Of a stretch of 64,000 bases of DNA, positions 34,001 through 45,199 are shown in pieces; position 1 is the stretch's first letter, and each line of letters begins with the position of its first letter. The notes beneath the pieces were generated by a model. It had not been told where the DNA came from. It saw nothing but the letters and a program-made list of their open reading frames with translations, and searched no databases. The position numbers and the translations under genes are program-made. Origin of the DNA: Cristatella mucedo (taxonomy: Eukaryota; Bryozoa; Phylactolaemata; Cristatellidae); contig WPIO01000003.1 of NCBI GenBank assembly GCA_009760855.2, positions 6,631,501 to 6,695,500 of the forward strand, written 5' to 3'.

Positions 34001-37000
34001 ACTTTGAGGCAGCAACGACCCGTTGCTGTTCACGATCGTTTTGGCTGCGTCTTCTGTTTTGATCTTATGCTGGATTCTGCTAAGATAAAATTGCATTAAT
34101 TAGGAAGATTGCGTGTTTTGGCTGCATCCGTTGGTACCCCAAGACTGCTTGCTTGCTTTGCATAGGATGTGACATAGGGATGTTCTAATTAAATTCCCTT
34201 TAGTGCTCATGTACTTGCGTTTGGCTACTCTTTGTAGTGGCACACTAAATGCGATGGAGTACGACGTGCTAACTCAGTGGTTTGACTGGTTGATTGCAAA
34301 TAAGGACCTCCATCTTGACCTTATTGGTAAAAAAAAAGTTTTTGTCGAATTACTTCAGAGTCATCCGACTACTTGTGCATGTTCTGTTCATATTTGTGTG
34401 CCCCTTGGCTTTAAGAAATGGCTATACAATCTATGGTCATCATAATGGTGACCATGGTTAGGCTTGAGTAGCAAGTCAATGAATGGTAGCAAGTGCATCT
34501 TTAGTTAAAGAATTCCTGTTATTTATCTTCTCTTGGTTATGCTTATACAGCTTTTTGTAGCTAGTTTTGAATCTAAAGTAGTAAATGTCAGCTGATCAAA
34601 CAGCCTCATTTAAGCGAAGAACAGCAGAAGAGCCTTAGCAGCTATCATCACTGCTTGCAGTGGCCAACTGAGGATGTTTGCTTCCGGACTCGAGCTCTAG
34701 GTCGTGAAGTGTAAGCACTCGATCCCCGGGCTAAGACCCATAGGTAAAATGACCTACTGTCAGGAAAAGTGCCCAGAAAGAAATTTAATTCTCTTATGGT
34801 GCAATGCAAATGTATTAGTGTTATGATATTTTTATTACCTGCTGGATTTCAGTGATTGCAGACTCGTGAATCTGTCTTGTTCTTTTTACCCTCTCGAGGC
34901 AAAACTCTTTTTCGGCTTTCAGTCTTACGGCAGTCATGGCTGCTCCCAGTCTTTAGAAGTTACCGCTCTAGATTATATAGTTTAATAATTTACACAGCAG
35001 CTCTGGCAATGCCGTTTGTATACTCGAATCTCCTTGCCGTTGGCAGTGACAGCTCGCTTGGCAGCACAGCAGGGGCAGCACAGCAAACTTTTTCCATCGC
35101 AGTCGTACGTAGCAGCTACGGCTGCCCCCTTCCGGTTCGTTGATCCGAAACAAAAGAGAGCAAAGTGCACAAAATAATGTAACTAATGCCGGCAGCAACG
35201 AGAAAAAACAATGGAATTCGTTTTACTTTTGTAGGATAGGGAAAAAGAATGAACAATATTTTGAATTTTTTTTATTTGTCCTGTAGAAGTTTTGCTACAT
35301 TAAGGGAGGACCGTACAATCGCCCTCATTAGGGTGACCTCACTAGCCTGGTCAGCAAATTAATGAATACGAGCTGATTTAACAGCCTCTTTTGTATAGCG
35401 ACAGAAGAGCCTTTATGGCTATCACCGCCGCTTGCAGCAGTGATAAGGAATCGCCCACCGCAGGATTCGAACCCACGACCTTGGCTCCGAGGTCGTGAAA
35501 AGCAACTGCCTTACCTAGTGTGCCATCACGGCTCAGATACTCAGGCTGTATCTTCTAGGGGAAAAGTTGGATAATGCTAGCCCCTAATCGTGATTCTTCA
35601 CCGGTAGGTGCTAGGGTTGTCAAATACCATTGACTACGTGACACATCTAAGTTACGACACATTTAAATATTCAAGAAATTGATTGCCAGTCTCAAATCAA
35701 TAAGTTTAACCCCTAGGAATTGTCTTTCTTTCCTAACAAGCAGTTGAACATGGTTGACTTAATAAAGGTATCTCTGATGTGGGAAGTCAACATTTCGGAA
35801 TCAATTTTGGATGCTTCTCAGAGGGCTTGCCAGCCTCTCATAGCTTGATGAAATCGTGGTTATCTGTTGAGCAACCAGGTCATTTAGCTGAGAAAATGTG
35901 CTCAGTGACTCTCAAGAACAGCAGGAAACAAGACTCTCTAACTACTGTATGTGGCAGCCGCAATGAAAGCTTTTTGCCTGCCTGCAACTTGAGAGCTTCG
36001 ACGAGGATGACCATTACTGCTGGCCGGAAAATGCGACTATCTGGCAGCAGTGGAGTCGGCAAAAATCTTTGAAGATTTGCAGAGCATAGCACAAGTTTAA
36101 TCGAGGCCTAACATGCAATCCTGGGCAGTGGCAATCTTCTTCTTTATCGCTGAGCACCCCTAGCTTTCCAATCGGAAAAATGCTGCCATATCAACCATTT
36201 TGAAGACCTAACTTCAAAGTATTCGCACGAGATCTAAAATTAGTGTGTAGTTTGTTAAGCTATTTTCGTTTCATAAACATGGTTCAACTAATATATGTGC
36301 ACGGCTGGTGTTTGAAGCTTTGTCAGATGGAAGCACCTACTATAAGCCTCTGACACATGTTATGTCCTGAATATGAAAACCGGAAGTAAATTTTGGAGTG
36401 GTGCTTCCGATAGCCAGCAACTGAAACCTATCTCAAAACTCGGTCTACAGAGGTCTCTTATCACTTGCAGTCTAGCGGTCCATCGACACAGCTACCACTG
36501 ATCTAGAAGAGCTGCTCCCTATTCCTTAATTGTGTAATTCTGGGTTTTGGGCTGTTTCCTGTGCAAAACAGCTTTAGTTTCTGAGCCTATCCTATACGGA
36601 CATCGCAGTTCGCCAGTTAATTTTGTCTTTGACACCAGAATTACTTTACTGCTATTTGCACGTTTGAGCAACCGCTTTACATATTGTTGTGCGAAAATTC
36701 GGGGGAAACATCGATTCCCAATGGCCGGCCTGACTTTTTGACGAAAAGTATGAACAATTATGAGTATGAAATGCACTGTGGCCGCTGTGGACTCATAAAG
36801 CAAGCAAGTTTTGATTTTGTGGCTTGGGGTGTGATTGTGTACACTGATTTAGGGATACAAGAAGCTGATGCATGCGAAAATTCCATGTTTTTTAGTCTGC
36901 TATCGTGCTGTTTAATGTGGGCAGCAGTAGTGCGAAACGGAAAACACTAGTAGCAGGAAAGCGGTTGAGAATATTGGGGTCTAGGAGGCTGTTAACATCC

Positions 37001-40000
37001 GATCGGTTGAATCATTTGCACAAGCATCTTCTGGTGGTCGAAATTAATGGGTAATATGCTATCTCCATTGGCAAAACCTTGTCTCGTTTGACTAGTTGGG
37101 GAAGTTGGGAAGAAAGTTGGGCAAAGGTCAGAGGTATGCATTTCCTTTCGGCATTCTTGTTGCTCAACGCTTTTGAAGAGGTGGCCCAAAATAGTTGCCG
37201 GACGAAACGACATCGATTCGGCTGCAACTGATGAGTAAATGGGTGTTGCTCGGAGTTGAGGGCGTTCAATGATTGCCTCACCGTTGCTAGCATTTTGTGA
37301 CGGTTAGTTTGACTTATCCTTCGATCATGAGACCAAGGGAATTTACTATTGTCATCCTCGTATTTCTGTCAGTGAATGAGTGAATGAATGCCCTACACGC
37401 ACTACTTTGCTTCTTTTCCTTAGCTGGCTTTTGTGGACAAGCTTGACATGGACTCTTTTTTGCTTCCTTTTGTTTTTGTGTAAAAAGATTGCAGATGCTG
37501 TTGGCTGATGATCGCAGATGTATATTTCAGTTTATCTTCAGGCAGATCCCAAGAACTGCTACAGTCGGCTCAAATTGCGTGACAGACAGGAGGAGACAAC
37601 CATCCCACTTGTACGGCGCGCAGCGTGTTTGCAGCTTGAACTTCCGCTCAGTAGCTGTTCCTCCACCTCTTCCTCATCCTGCTCTCGTCCCTTCTTTGCT
37701 CTCCTCCTCCTCCTCCTCCAGCTCCTCCTTGCCTCCCACTGCTCTTTCTCATCCCTCTCCCCCTTCCTTCTTCCTCTTGTTCCCTCTTTGGCTCTTCCTC
37801 CATCTCTTCCTCCTCCATCTCCTCCTCCTCCTCCTCCTCCTACTGACCGCTCTCTGCTACTGCACCTGCTTCTGCTCATGTTTTATTCTCTGCTGCTGCA
37901 CATTCTCTACGTCCTTCTCCTCCTGTCCCTGTTGCTTCTTCTTCTGCTCTTGATCTCCTGGCCGTGGCCTTTCTCCTCCTCCTCCTCCTCTTGCTGTTTG
38001 CAGCTCATGCTCTTGCAGCTGCCTGCTCTCTACTGTTGCGTGTGCTTTGCAACTGCTTGTTCCTGCTGCTTTTGCACCGCTGTTTGCTTTTGCATGCCGT
38101 GTTTGCCATTTGCCCATTTACCTGCTGGTTCACTCATTGTCTTAGCCCTCTGTTAGCTCTGACGTTCTGTGTAGGGCCAGTATACTCTCAACCGCTGGTC
38201 TCGTACTGCTTGGATGCCACATTTCGATCAAGCACGGTCATCCTGTGCAAAGATTGCTATCGATGGTGCTAGCATCAACCGCAGTCTTTTCTTCTGTTGT
38301 AGTCGTACCTCGAGTGTCTGCATGCCTTGCACGAGGAGTGGCTGATTAACCCCAAGCACTCGGTCAGCATCCCGACTATGGTGAGGGCCTTGCATCCGTT
38401 ATTACAAATCGCAGACCAGTGCGCTGTAGGCTTGACTCTCTTTTTATATGTAATGCGTCGAAAATAGTCAAGCTGATAGAGAATGAAGTCACGGAGAGTG
38501 AGGGAACTGAGCTTGTGTGTGTCATGCTGAGTATCAAGATCAAGGTTGTTAATACTGCTTCTTCAATGTACGCCTTGGCACATTGTCCTGGTGCACTGAC
38601 AAGTACCAAGGCTTTTGCAATGCAGCCCCATCCCTCAATGGCATGGAGCGATGTCTTTGCGCTCTGTGCCATCGTATTAAGCACTTTGCAAGTGGCTAGC
38701 CGAAACTCGGTAAGGGCATAGCCAGGATTTTTAGCACGGCAGGGCCAAATGCGCGATTAAAAGCATTGGTTGAGGTCAAATTCTTTACTTCCGATTGGAA
38801 AGGTGCTTTAGCCCCTCCGAAAGTTCCTTTTCTGAACTTAAAAATACACCTATTTAGGACAGCATTTAGTGGGTCCCTGTGATTCGTCCATCATGTGCTT
38901 ATGCATGCTGCCACTAACCATATTTGCATGCTGACCCTGTGCATGTCACCCCTAACCATGTATATTCATGTTTATCAAGCATGATATTACTCACCATTCA
39001 ATCGCGCCTCCCTTTGCAGCAAACGTGAAGCGCCTAGAAAGAGATTGAGTTCTCTGATGGAGCTTTATCAAGTGCATTATTATTATTATTATTAGATTCA
39101 CACCAAGTTCTTTGTTTATGCTTTTTGTCATCTATTCGGTACAGCTCGTAAGCACTCACGTTTATGCTGAGGCGATGCGAAGCTTTCACCGGCTGCTTCG
39201 GCCTTCCGAGTCGATGTCAGCAAGAGATAAGCTAAATCCACGTCCACAGCTATGAGCATGGCTGTGGTGGTAACAAGGGGTCAATGATAAAAGTTTGCCT
39301 TTTTGTAGTGGATGAACCAGTTGATCAACCAAGATAAACTGCATTTTCCAGGTTAAGCCTCAAATTTATTTCATGGCATCACTTCTGAGTGATTTCGTGA
39401 ATTTTGGCACTATGGGAGCAACAAGTGGGTGCATAGTGGAGCAGGTTAAGGCTAGTCTGAATTACGGTGGTTAGTCACCTGAATATGCACTAATTTAAAA
39501 AAGGACGTGACCTCTTCTGAACCAAACTTCGTGGTCATGTTACATTTTGTCTTCTGGCTTGTCCCCAAGAAGCCAGTGATCCAGGCCTCTTGCTAAATAG
39601 CATAGCAGCTGAGCACAGGACAATGCCTGCCTTGTTTACTTTAATGTACTGAGTATGCACTCTGTCCAAAAAGTATGCACCACCGGCAGAAATTGATATT
39701 TTCTTCGAATTTTCACAAAATTAGGTGGTGGTGACACGGCCATTTATACGTGCAACACGTATCTCTACATGTAACTTTTACTGAAGAAAAACCTTGGAAA
39801 ATAAAGCAGCTCTGCTCTAAAAGTGGCCTAAAGCATGGAATTAGGCACCATCGGGGGTATTACAGATCATTGATTGGCATATTGATTTACACAAGTGTGT
39901 AGAGGCAAGAGACGTGTAGTGGCTGGGTTTTGAAGGTAGTGTCATTCGTCTACTACCGGAAATAGTACCCCACATTTCACTTCCGGGTTTGCACATTCTT

Positions 40001-41235
40001 GACGTGGCAAAGTTTCAAAGGTTATAAAGGCACTTTTGATTGCATTAAAATTTTGTAGTTTTGAATTTCATTTCTCAACATGCCTCATGGTTTGGCGCAG
40101 TGGTTAAGTTGCTTGCCCGATCGGGGTCAAGGTGAATATTTGATGACCGCAGTCGTGGGCTCGAGCCCCGTGGCATATGTGAGGTGCTGAATAGAGATTA
40201 AGTTCTCTTGCGGCGCTATACACAATAATAATTATTATAAAATATGGAGAGACGTGGCTCAAAAAGTATGATGGTCATTGTGACATTTGATGGCTTTTGG
40301 GCCCTAGAAACCTCTAGGCACCATGGTTGAGAGTACATGGCTTCTCTTTCCTTGCTAGGCTGTGTGGGAAAGCGTTGATTTTTTTTTAGCTGATAACATG
40401 TGGCTCGTGGATAACATGTGGCTCGTGGCAAGGTATTGTGGCATGCCTTTAAAGGTTAGAATTTGGTTGATTAAACAGCCCCATTTAAAGAGTGACAGAA
40501 GAGCCTCAACAGCTATCACCACCCCCTTCAGTGGGAAATAAAGGATCGCCTACTTCAGGACTCGAACCTGCAACCTGGGTCGTGAAGCGCGATTGCAGTA
40601 TCCCTAAATTGCGAGCACGAGCAATTTTAATACTATTAGTAGTGCCGTTAAAGCCTCAGAAACACTGCGATGTCCACTACGTTCTAACCTGGAGTGGAAC
40701 TGGTGTCACCTGCTTCTTGTTACCGGCCAATGATGCAAAAAAACATCAAACCGCCATTGCAGAGGACTGCATATGCCCGATGATATGGCAACCACTGGTC
40801 CAGAGTATCTCCAATTTTCTGGGCAGTGTCAGCAAAACTCGTTTTTCGTTCGATTTGAGGCAAATCAGGCTCATTATCCATTTTTTTTCTGTAGGCAGCA
40901 CAGATTGCCGGAATATTTTGGTTCTGGCTTGAGAATAGTTCTGTCTTGCTGTTTGCATGTTTAAGACGTTCGCGGATACTGTAATGCTCTTTTATATTAC
41001 AACTTCACATCAACACTGAAGATTTGGCAGAGAAACATTGCAAGGCCGAACACTTGTCTCTGCATGTGTTGCTCCAGAGTTTCAGGCTGGGTTATAGTCA
41101 TGGCTTGTTTAATGTTTGTAGGTTATTGATGCTAACTGCAGTCTTGAGGAGTTCCAGCAACAGTGTGAATATAAACTGGTGAAAGTCTTGGGCGACTTTA
41201 TTGGGCCCGGAGTGTCTGTGGGCACGCCCGTGTAA
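27945..41235 (+). CDS. TK2: Deoxynucleoside kinase, TK2/dNK family (8 exons, N-terminus missing)
   Basis: Eight exons with GT-AG sites and compatible phases give 217 residues ending in a stop: 27945-28019, 28293-28346, 30173-30262, 31135-31208, 34238-34326, 37531-37610, 38303-38380 and 41122-41235. Family features in order are P-loop [56 protein letters not shown] (ERS motif), [39 protein letters not shown] (with the LID), and [14 protein letters not shown]. The family phosphorylates deoxynucleosides with ATP in the salvage pathway; vertebrate TK2 is mitochondrial, whereas insect dNK is a broad-specificity enzyme. The N-terminal exon was not found, so a mitochondrial presequence cannot be judged. 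No poly(A) signal is obvious between the stop and the LINE fragment at 41687. Confidence 0.92.
28293..28346 (+). CDS. TK2: TK2 exon: substrate-site EP...W segment
   Basis: The acceptor GGCCGCAG ends at 28292 and the donor GTGAGT starts at 28347; phase 0 at both ends, 18 codons. [18 protein letters not shown] aligns with the EPVxxWRNVxGxNxL segment of TK2/dNK. The upstream intron is only 273 bp. Confidence 0.93.
30173..30262 (+). CDS. TK2: TK2 exon: LLYxDPxRW segment
   Basis: The acceptor TTCTGTAG ends at 30172 and the donor GTAAGC starts at 30263; 30 codons, phase 0 at both ends. [20 protein letters not shown] matches the LMYxDPxxWxxxFQxYxxLT segment. Confidence 0.92.
31135..31208 (+). CDS. 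TK2: TK2 exon: ERS motif
   Basis: The acceptor CTGTAG ends at 31134 and the donor GTAAGG starts at 31209. [20 protein letters not shown] includes the conserved ERS. It ends in phase 2, completed as Ser by the next exon. Confidence 0.93.
32505..32636 (+). repeat. In-frame 66-bp tandem duplication in LINE ORF
   Basis: Two units of 66 bp begin at 32505 and 32571 and both encode LTFRS(F/L)[15 protein letters not shown]. They differ by a few substitutions and the frame stays open across the junction. Confidence 0.9.
33052..33081. repeat. (ATT)n LINE tail
   Basis: A trinucleotide run that is the 3' tail of the LINE on its left and forms the centre of an inverted repeat with the LINE 3' end on its right. 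Confidence 0.9.
33083..33296 (-). mobile_element. LINE 3' end fragment, inverted
   Basis: The reverse complement of the LINE 3' UTR, including GGTGAGTAATATCATGCTTG and ACATGGTTAGGGGTGACATG, ends at CCTAAATAGGTGTG. Together with 32810-33050 it forms a long near-perfect inverted repeat. Confidence 0.9.
33439..33577 (-). mobile_element. tRNA-derived SINE, family 2 (copy b)
   Basis: On the plus strand it shows the inverted tail GTATAGTGCCCTGAGAGAAC, the B-box complement GGGGCTCGAACCCACGAC and an A-box region around CTTGACTACTGAGCCAAG. Confidence 0.82.
33835..33970 (+). mobile_element. tRNA-derived SINE, family 1 (copy d, diverged)
   Basis: GAGGTCGTGGGTTTGAAT, GGGTGATCCTTTATTGCC and AGCCGTTAAATCAGCTAAG mark a family-1 copy whose 5' A-box region has decayed. 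Confidence 0.75.
34238..34326 (+). CDS. TK2: TK2 exon: WFDW segment
   Basis: The acceptor CTTTGTAG ends at 34237 and the donor GTAAAA starts at 34327. [20 protein letters not shown] then [10 protein letters not shown] matches the (G)xMxxxDYxxLxEWFDWxxxNxDxxxDLI segment of TK2. It ends in phase 1. Confidence 0.92.
34589..34715 (-). mobile_element. tRNA-derived SINE, family 1 (copy e, diverged)
   Basis: The inverted body reads GCTGATCAAACAGCCTC, then AGAAGAGCCTTAGCAGCTATC, then ACTCGAGCTCTAGGTCGTGA. The 5' head is decayed. Confidence 0.7.
35371..35535 (-). mobile_element. tRNA-derived SINE, family 1 (copy f)
   Basis: A well-preserved inverted copy running from AGCTGATTTAACAGCCTC through GAATCGCCCACCGCAGGATTC to CTTACCTAGTGTGCCATCAC. 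Confidence 0.9.
37531..37610 (+). CDS. TK2: TK2 exon: LID region
   Basis: The acceptor TATATTTCAG ends at 37530. [20 protein letters not shown] followed by EETTIPL matches the (I/V)YLxxxPExxYxRxxxRxRxEExxxPL segment, with the Arg-rich LID. The donor GTACGG at 37611 is weak but its phase fits the next exon. Confidence 0.92.
37659..37990. repeat. Polypyrimidine (TCC/CTC)-rich tract in TK2 intron
   Basis: A stretch of about 330 bp is overwhelmingly C and T on the plus strand, with runs of CTC and TCC triplets. It begins about 50 bp after the LID-exon donor and fills the first half of a 692-bp intron. Confidence 0.9.
38303..38380 (+). CDS. TK2: TK2 exon: LHEEWLI segment
   Basis: The acceptor CTGTTGTAG ends at 38302 and the donor GTGAGG starts at 38381; 26 codons, phase 0. 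[20 protein letters not shown] matches YLExxHxLHEEWLI of TK2. Confidence 0.93.
38836..39093 (+). mobile_element. LINE 3' end fragment in TK2 intron
   Basis: It begins at TTAAAAATACACCTATTTAG, runs through the LINE 3' UTR and ends at the GAGCTTTATCAAGTGC motif followed by (ATT)n. It is 5'-truncated to about 260 bp. Confidence 0.9.
40087..40222 (+). mobile_element. tRNA-derived SINE, family 2 (copy c)
   Basis: The only plus-strand copy found. The head is TGGTTTGGCGCAGTGGTTAA, the B-box GGGCTCGAGCCCC, the tail TGAATAGAGATTAAGTTCTC, and it ends CGGCGCTATACACAATAATA. Confidence 0.9.
40466..40602 (-). mobile_element. tRNA-derived SINE, family 1 (copy g, diverged)
   Basis: The inverted body GGTTGATTAAACAGCCCC, AGAAGAGCCTCAACAGCTATC and AGGACTCGAACCTGCAACC is recognisable. 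Confidence 0.78.
41122..41235 (+). CDS. TK2: TK2 last coding exon
   Basis: The acceptor GTTTGTAG ends at 41121. It encodes [26 protein letters not shown] and a short tail ending GVSVGTPV before TAA at 41233-41235. The VL/VIDAN-x-(D/S)-L-E segment fits the family C-terminus. Confidence 0.9.
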   Translation, partial: VIDANCSLEEFQQQCEYKLVKVLGDFIGPGVSVGTPV

Positions 41236-41686
41236 ATCCAGAGGCGGAACATTTCGGTTGCACAACAAGTATTTGCTTTGGCAGTGCTTGCGTGCTACTT
41301 GTAAGGAGGAGGCTGGGGAGGATGGTGGCTTTTTCTCGTGGATGTCTATTGAATCAGATGACCTATCAACCCATGCCTCCAATTGCTTGTTCTAGTCAAG
41401 TATCTTGGTCTCTCCGTAGACCATGTATGTGTCTGTGTAGTCGGTTTTGTACGTTGTCGTTTCTTATATGCTTTGACCATTCTTTTTCGTCATTGTAAGC
41501 ACTTCATTTGTTATAATGGTGTTGACTTCCTAAACGTTTAGTTACATGCAATGTATGCTGTATGGTAACCGCATGATATTATCAGTAACAACTGACAGTC
41601 GTTATATTTTTGCATTCATACATACACCTGGAGGTCTCAAACTCACTCCACTCACTCTGTTGTTGCTGAAGCTAGGATCTGCTATG

Positions 41687-41948
41687 TGTAATAATAATAA
41701 TGCACTTGATAAAGCGCCCTCAGAGAACTAAATCTCTTTCTAGGTGCTTTACATTTGCTGCAAAGGGAAACGCGATTGACTCGTGAGTAATATCATGCTT
41801 GGTAAACAACATAACATGGTTAGGGGTGACATGCACAGGGTAAGCATGCAACTGTGGTTAGTGGCAGCATGCACAGTCAGCACGCATAAGCACATCAAGG
41901 ACGAATCACAGGGACCCACTAAATGCTTTCCTAAATAGGTGTGTTTAA
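41687..41948 (-). mobile_element. LINE 3' end fragment, inverted
   Basis: From the (ATT)n complement through GCACTTGATAAAGCGCCCTC to TTTCCTAAATAGGTGTG, this is the reverse complement of the LINE 3' end. Confidence 0.9.
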
Positions 41949-42439
41949 CTGAATGGCAAAGAATCCTACCTCAAGCACCATTTTATCCCAGAAACTCGAA
42001 ATCCAAAATCCATTGAAAAAGCCTGCAGGTCGCAAATTGCCATTGACTATGTAGAGGAAATGAGATCGTAATTTAGAGACATATGCGAACGTGCAAATTC
42101 AGCTGAAAATGATGTTCGTGAGCTGAATTTGCATGAGGCTCTTCTGGAAGCATTTAATCTAACCACCGAAAGGAAGTTACCTTAATATTTATAGCAGCAA
42201 AGAGAAAATGGTTTGACTTGTGTTTTTTTAAGCGACCCTAGTCACTATATTGAGAACACGAGTCGTTCATGCCTATTTGAATCTTCCCGTAGATTTTCAG
42301 ATTCAAGCTGCTGTAGTCTAATTAAATGAAAAACTACGGGAGATTTTGACCTCATAATTTAGCCATCGTGACAAGTAGACCGTTGCCGTCGTGGACAGGA
42401 GAAGCCAATATGGCAACTAGTTGTCAGAGCAGAATGGCC

Positions 42440-42640
42440 GAGCTCCACTGGCGTTCCATCAAGCATCAAATCGACTTCAAGATTCTCTGGCTGGCTGCAC
42501 AGGTCGCTTCGCTCGCTCGCTCCTCTAGTGCGCTCCCCAGCGTCCTCCTCCGGCACCGCCACGCCTCCTCGGCTTCTCACACTCGTTTCGTCGCTAGTCT
42601 TCCGCTAAAAGTGAAATCTTTCGGTGATCAGTTCGTGTGC
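42440..42640 (+). pseudogene. LINE reverse transcriptase C-terminal fragment
   Basis: ELHWRSIKHQIDFKIL and, after a gap, PLKVKSFGDQF match the [15 protein letters not shown] and LKSFGDRAF landmarks of the better LINE copies. The middle is diverged. Confidence 0.6.
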
Positions 42641-42840
42641 ACCGAAAACGTAAAATTGGCGTCCGGCTTCTGTTACCACCTGCATTTACTTGGCATCTGT
42701 AGCTCGTATGTACGTATGTATTGTATGCCGGCTCCTGACTTGTGACCATAAGGTCAAGGGAGCGTGTAGTTCGTATGTATGTATCGTATGCAGGCTCCTC
42801 TGATAAGCTACTGGTGAGCTGTTAGAAGCACCACCGAGAG

Positions 42841-43155
42841 GGGCCGGTGCACAGCTGTGGTCCGCCTGTGATGTGGTATGGACGCAGGCCGGTAACCAGA
42901 TGGTGGATTCACCATCAGGGTCGGCCAGTGCACTGCTGTGGTCCGTCTTTGATGTGGCATGAACCAGCTGGTGGATTCACCATCAGGGTCGGCCGGTGCA
43001 CAGTTGTGGTCGATGAGTCATCGGAGTCGACCAGGGGAGGCGAGTTGTGTGAGGGCAGGGGCTGAGGGAAGCCGTGCGCTCTTGGGCTCCGTGTGCTGGG
43101 AATAAACTGTCGGTGTTGGGCATCGGCTGGCTCTCTGCTGTGCAACCAAACTACA
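42841..43155 (+). mobile_element. LTR-like/TRIM-like repeat, copy 2
   Basis: Same layout as 15569-15883: three tandem subunits with GTGGATTCACCATCAGGGTC, then GCCGTGCGCTCTTGGGCTCC, GGGAATAAACTGTCGG and a terminal AACCAAACTACA. The subunit number differs between copies. Confidence 0.55.
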
Positions 43156-44214
43156 GCATCTATTAAGGCTCCGAAGTGGATATATTTGAATTGATGTCGT
43201 TTAACAGAGCTATATTTTCCGCAGCTAAAGATTAAAAAGTAGCTTAGATTGGAATAGGCAGATGGGTTTTTGTACGTGACGTTTAGTTTGCGCTTTCACA
43301 ACTCTTCTTTGCGAGAGCAACCATGAAAAACGTCGCACAGACTCCGATACAGTGTAGCTTTTGTACCCAGCCGAGAAATCATGAATAAAATAACAAAGCA
43401 TCTCGCTGCATCAAGCTAGACATTATATTTCGCAAAAATCCAGGGAGATATTAATTAATCCCAAAACTAGAGAACCTGCAAAACTAGGGAATGCAGTCAT
43501 ACCAACTCGACCACGTCAACATAGCATTGCATATATTCAACGTACTTAAGGATATACGACCTGTGCATGTAGACTAAAATAAATAAAATTCATAATGCTG
43601 CAAGATATCGGTACCGATCGCCAACGTAAAGATGCGTAAATATTCAAAGTGCTTTCATACTATATCAGAACTCCTTACAATCCTTGGCATCTCACATCCA
43701 GCCAGTTAATCCTTACGTTTGTTTGTTCTTAGTGTTGTTGTTGTGAGAGTATTACATGTGGTTCACGACAAAGTCTAAAACCAGGTCATCAATCAGCATA
43801 AGCCTTTCATGTCGTTGAACTGCCTTATGCACTGCCGCGTTGATGTCATTGAGAGTTTAAAAAACCCTCCTCGTGGAAGGCACACCTCGTGCATGCATCT
43901 GACAGTCAGTGCTGTCCTAAGTGCTGGAGCTGAGCTAAGAGAAACCTAGCAAGAAAGTTGGTCGGCGTCCACGAGCGAAAACCCGATACAGTATATATCA
44001 GCTGCGTTGCCATGGTGTTTATGGTAGCTAAGGTAATCAGGTCCTCGAAAATACTGCAGCAGTTCCTTGAGAAGTTTCTTAGCGTGCCTATCGGCATGGA
44101 GTAGCAGTTAGCAGGGCCTATCGACTGATACTTTTAAGTTGTTCAGTCCAGTATATTTTTCTGGCTGGTGTTTGTGAAGTCGTGCTTCTGGAATATGGTG
44201 ATAATAATGAGACA

Positions 44215-44272
44215 TTTGTATAGTAACCTAAGAGAACTAGATCTCTTTCTATGCACTTCACATATTTTGAAA
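44215..44272 (-). mobile_element. Family-2 SINE or LINE tail fragment
   Basis: ATTTGTATAGTAACCTAAG and AACTAGATCTCTTTCTATGC match the inverted tail shared by the LINE and family-2 SINE. The head is absent, so the parent cannot be decided. Confidence 0.6.
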
Positions 44273-44309
44273 AGGAAGCACGTGAATTGGGTGCTTTTTT
44301 AAATGTTAT

Positions 44310-44405
44310 GTCAGAGAGGTGTCGGTCGGTAGGGAGTTACTGGCTTTGGAAACATAGGAACTGAAGCTACGGTCTCCGAAGGATTTTAGGTTGTTTAGAG
44401 GCACA
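44310..44405 (-). pseudogene. LINE ORF C-terminal fragment
   Basis: The minus strand reads [24 protein letters not shown], matching [21 protein letters not shown] of the 31.7-kb copy. Confidence 0.75.
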
Positions 44406-45199
44406 GGTAAAAGGCTCAGATTCAAGCCTCTGCACATATATAAAGCCACATTCTTGCCCAAATTTTCTTTCACTGTTGCATCCTGTTGATCCCTATCATC
44501 GCTCCATTCTGCACATCGGGTCATAGGTCATCATTTCATTCTCCCTGGAATGTTTCTGTTTCAGCATCTAAAGTTGCATGTAAGGAAAAAAAAAAGTCGT
44601 GACATCAATGATGCACTGCTAGAACTGGGTGTTAACAAACATCCTCGGTGAGTCTAGACCTCTGACTATATGACAGGTCCGTGGCCACCCCGACGCCCTT
44701 AGCTAAATGTTGACAAAAAAGCCAGGAATGCTGAATATAAGCTTGAAAAGGCTGTCAAAAAATTTGGCACTCGCTAACTATGGCTTGGCATTTGATGATT
44801 CTTTTGGGTAGTATCAATCCATTTCAACTAAGGCCAAGTCCCCACATTATAGAGAAATAGTCGCATCGCAGATCAATAAGGCAAGTGGTTCACTTTTTTC
44901 TCTGCCTGACACTTGGAACATTTGGATGGCCACACTACTATCCTAAAGGTTAACGACGATATGAACAAGCTATCACTTCAGAGCAAGCCTGGTGTAACAA
45001 AAGTGGTAAGACCCTTAAGATTGGTAAATTTAGCGTCACTCTAGTGACGTCTGATCATAATCGGGTGGGATGCTGTTCCAAAGCGACTCTTCTTTAAATT
45101 AGCATATTGTCTCAACTCAAATTGGTATACTTTCATATGAAGAAAGCCAAAATTAGGACTTCTTAGACGAGAGTACGCCTGCCAAACCAGTCCACGGTT

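Noticed and set aside
35779-36072. 97-codon plus frame in a TK2 intron
   Set aside because: The ending GSSGVGKN looks P-loop-like, but there is no splice context and no similarity to the kinase exons around it.
37489-38156. Leu/Ser-rich frames of 154 and 212 codons on the plus strand
   Set aside because: They arise from the polypyrimidine tract next to the TK2 LID exon; only the 37531-37610 portion is coding.
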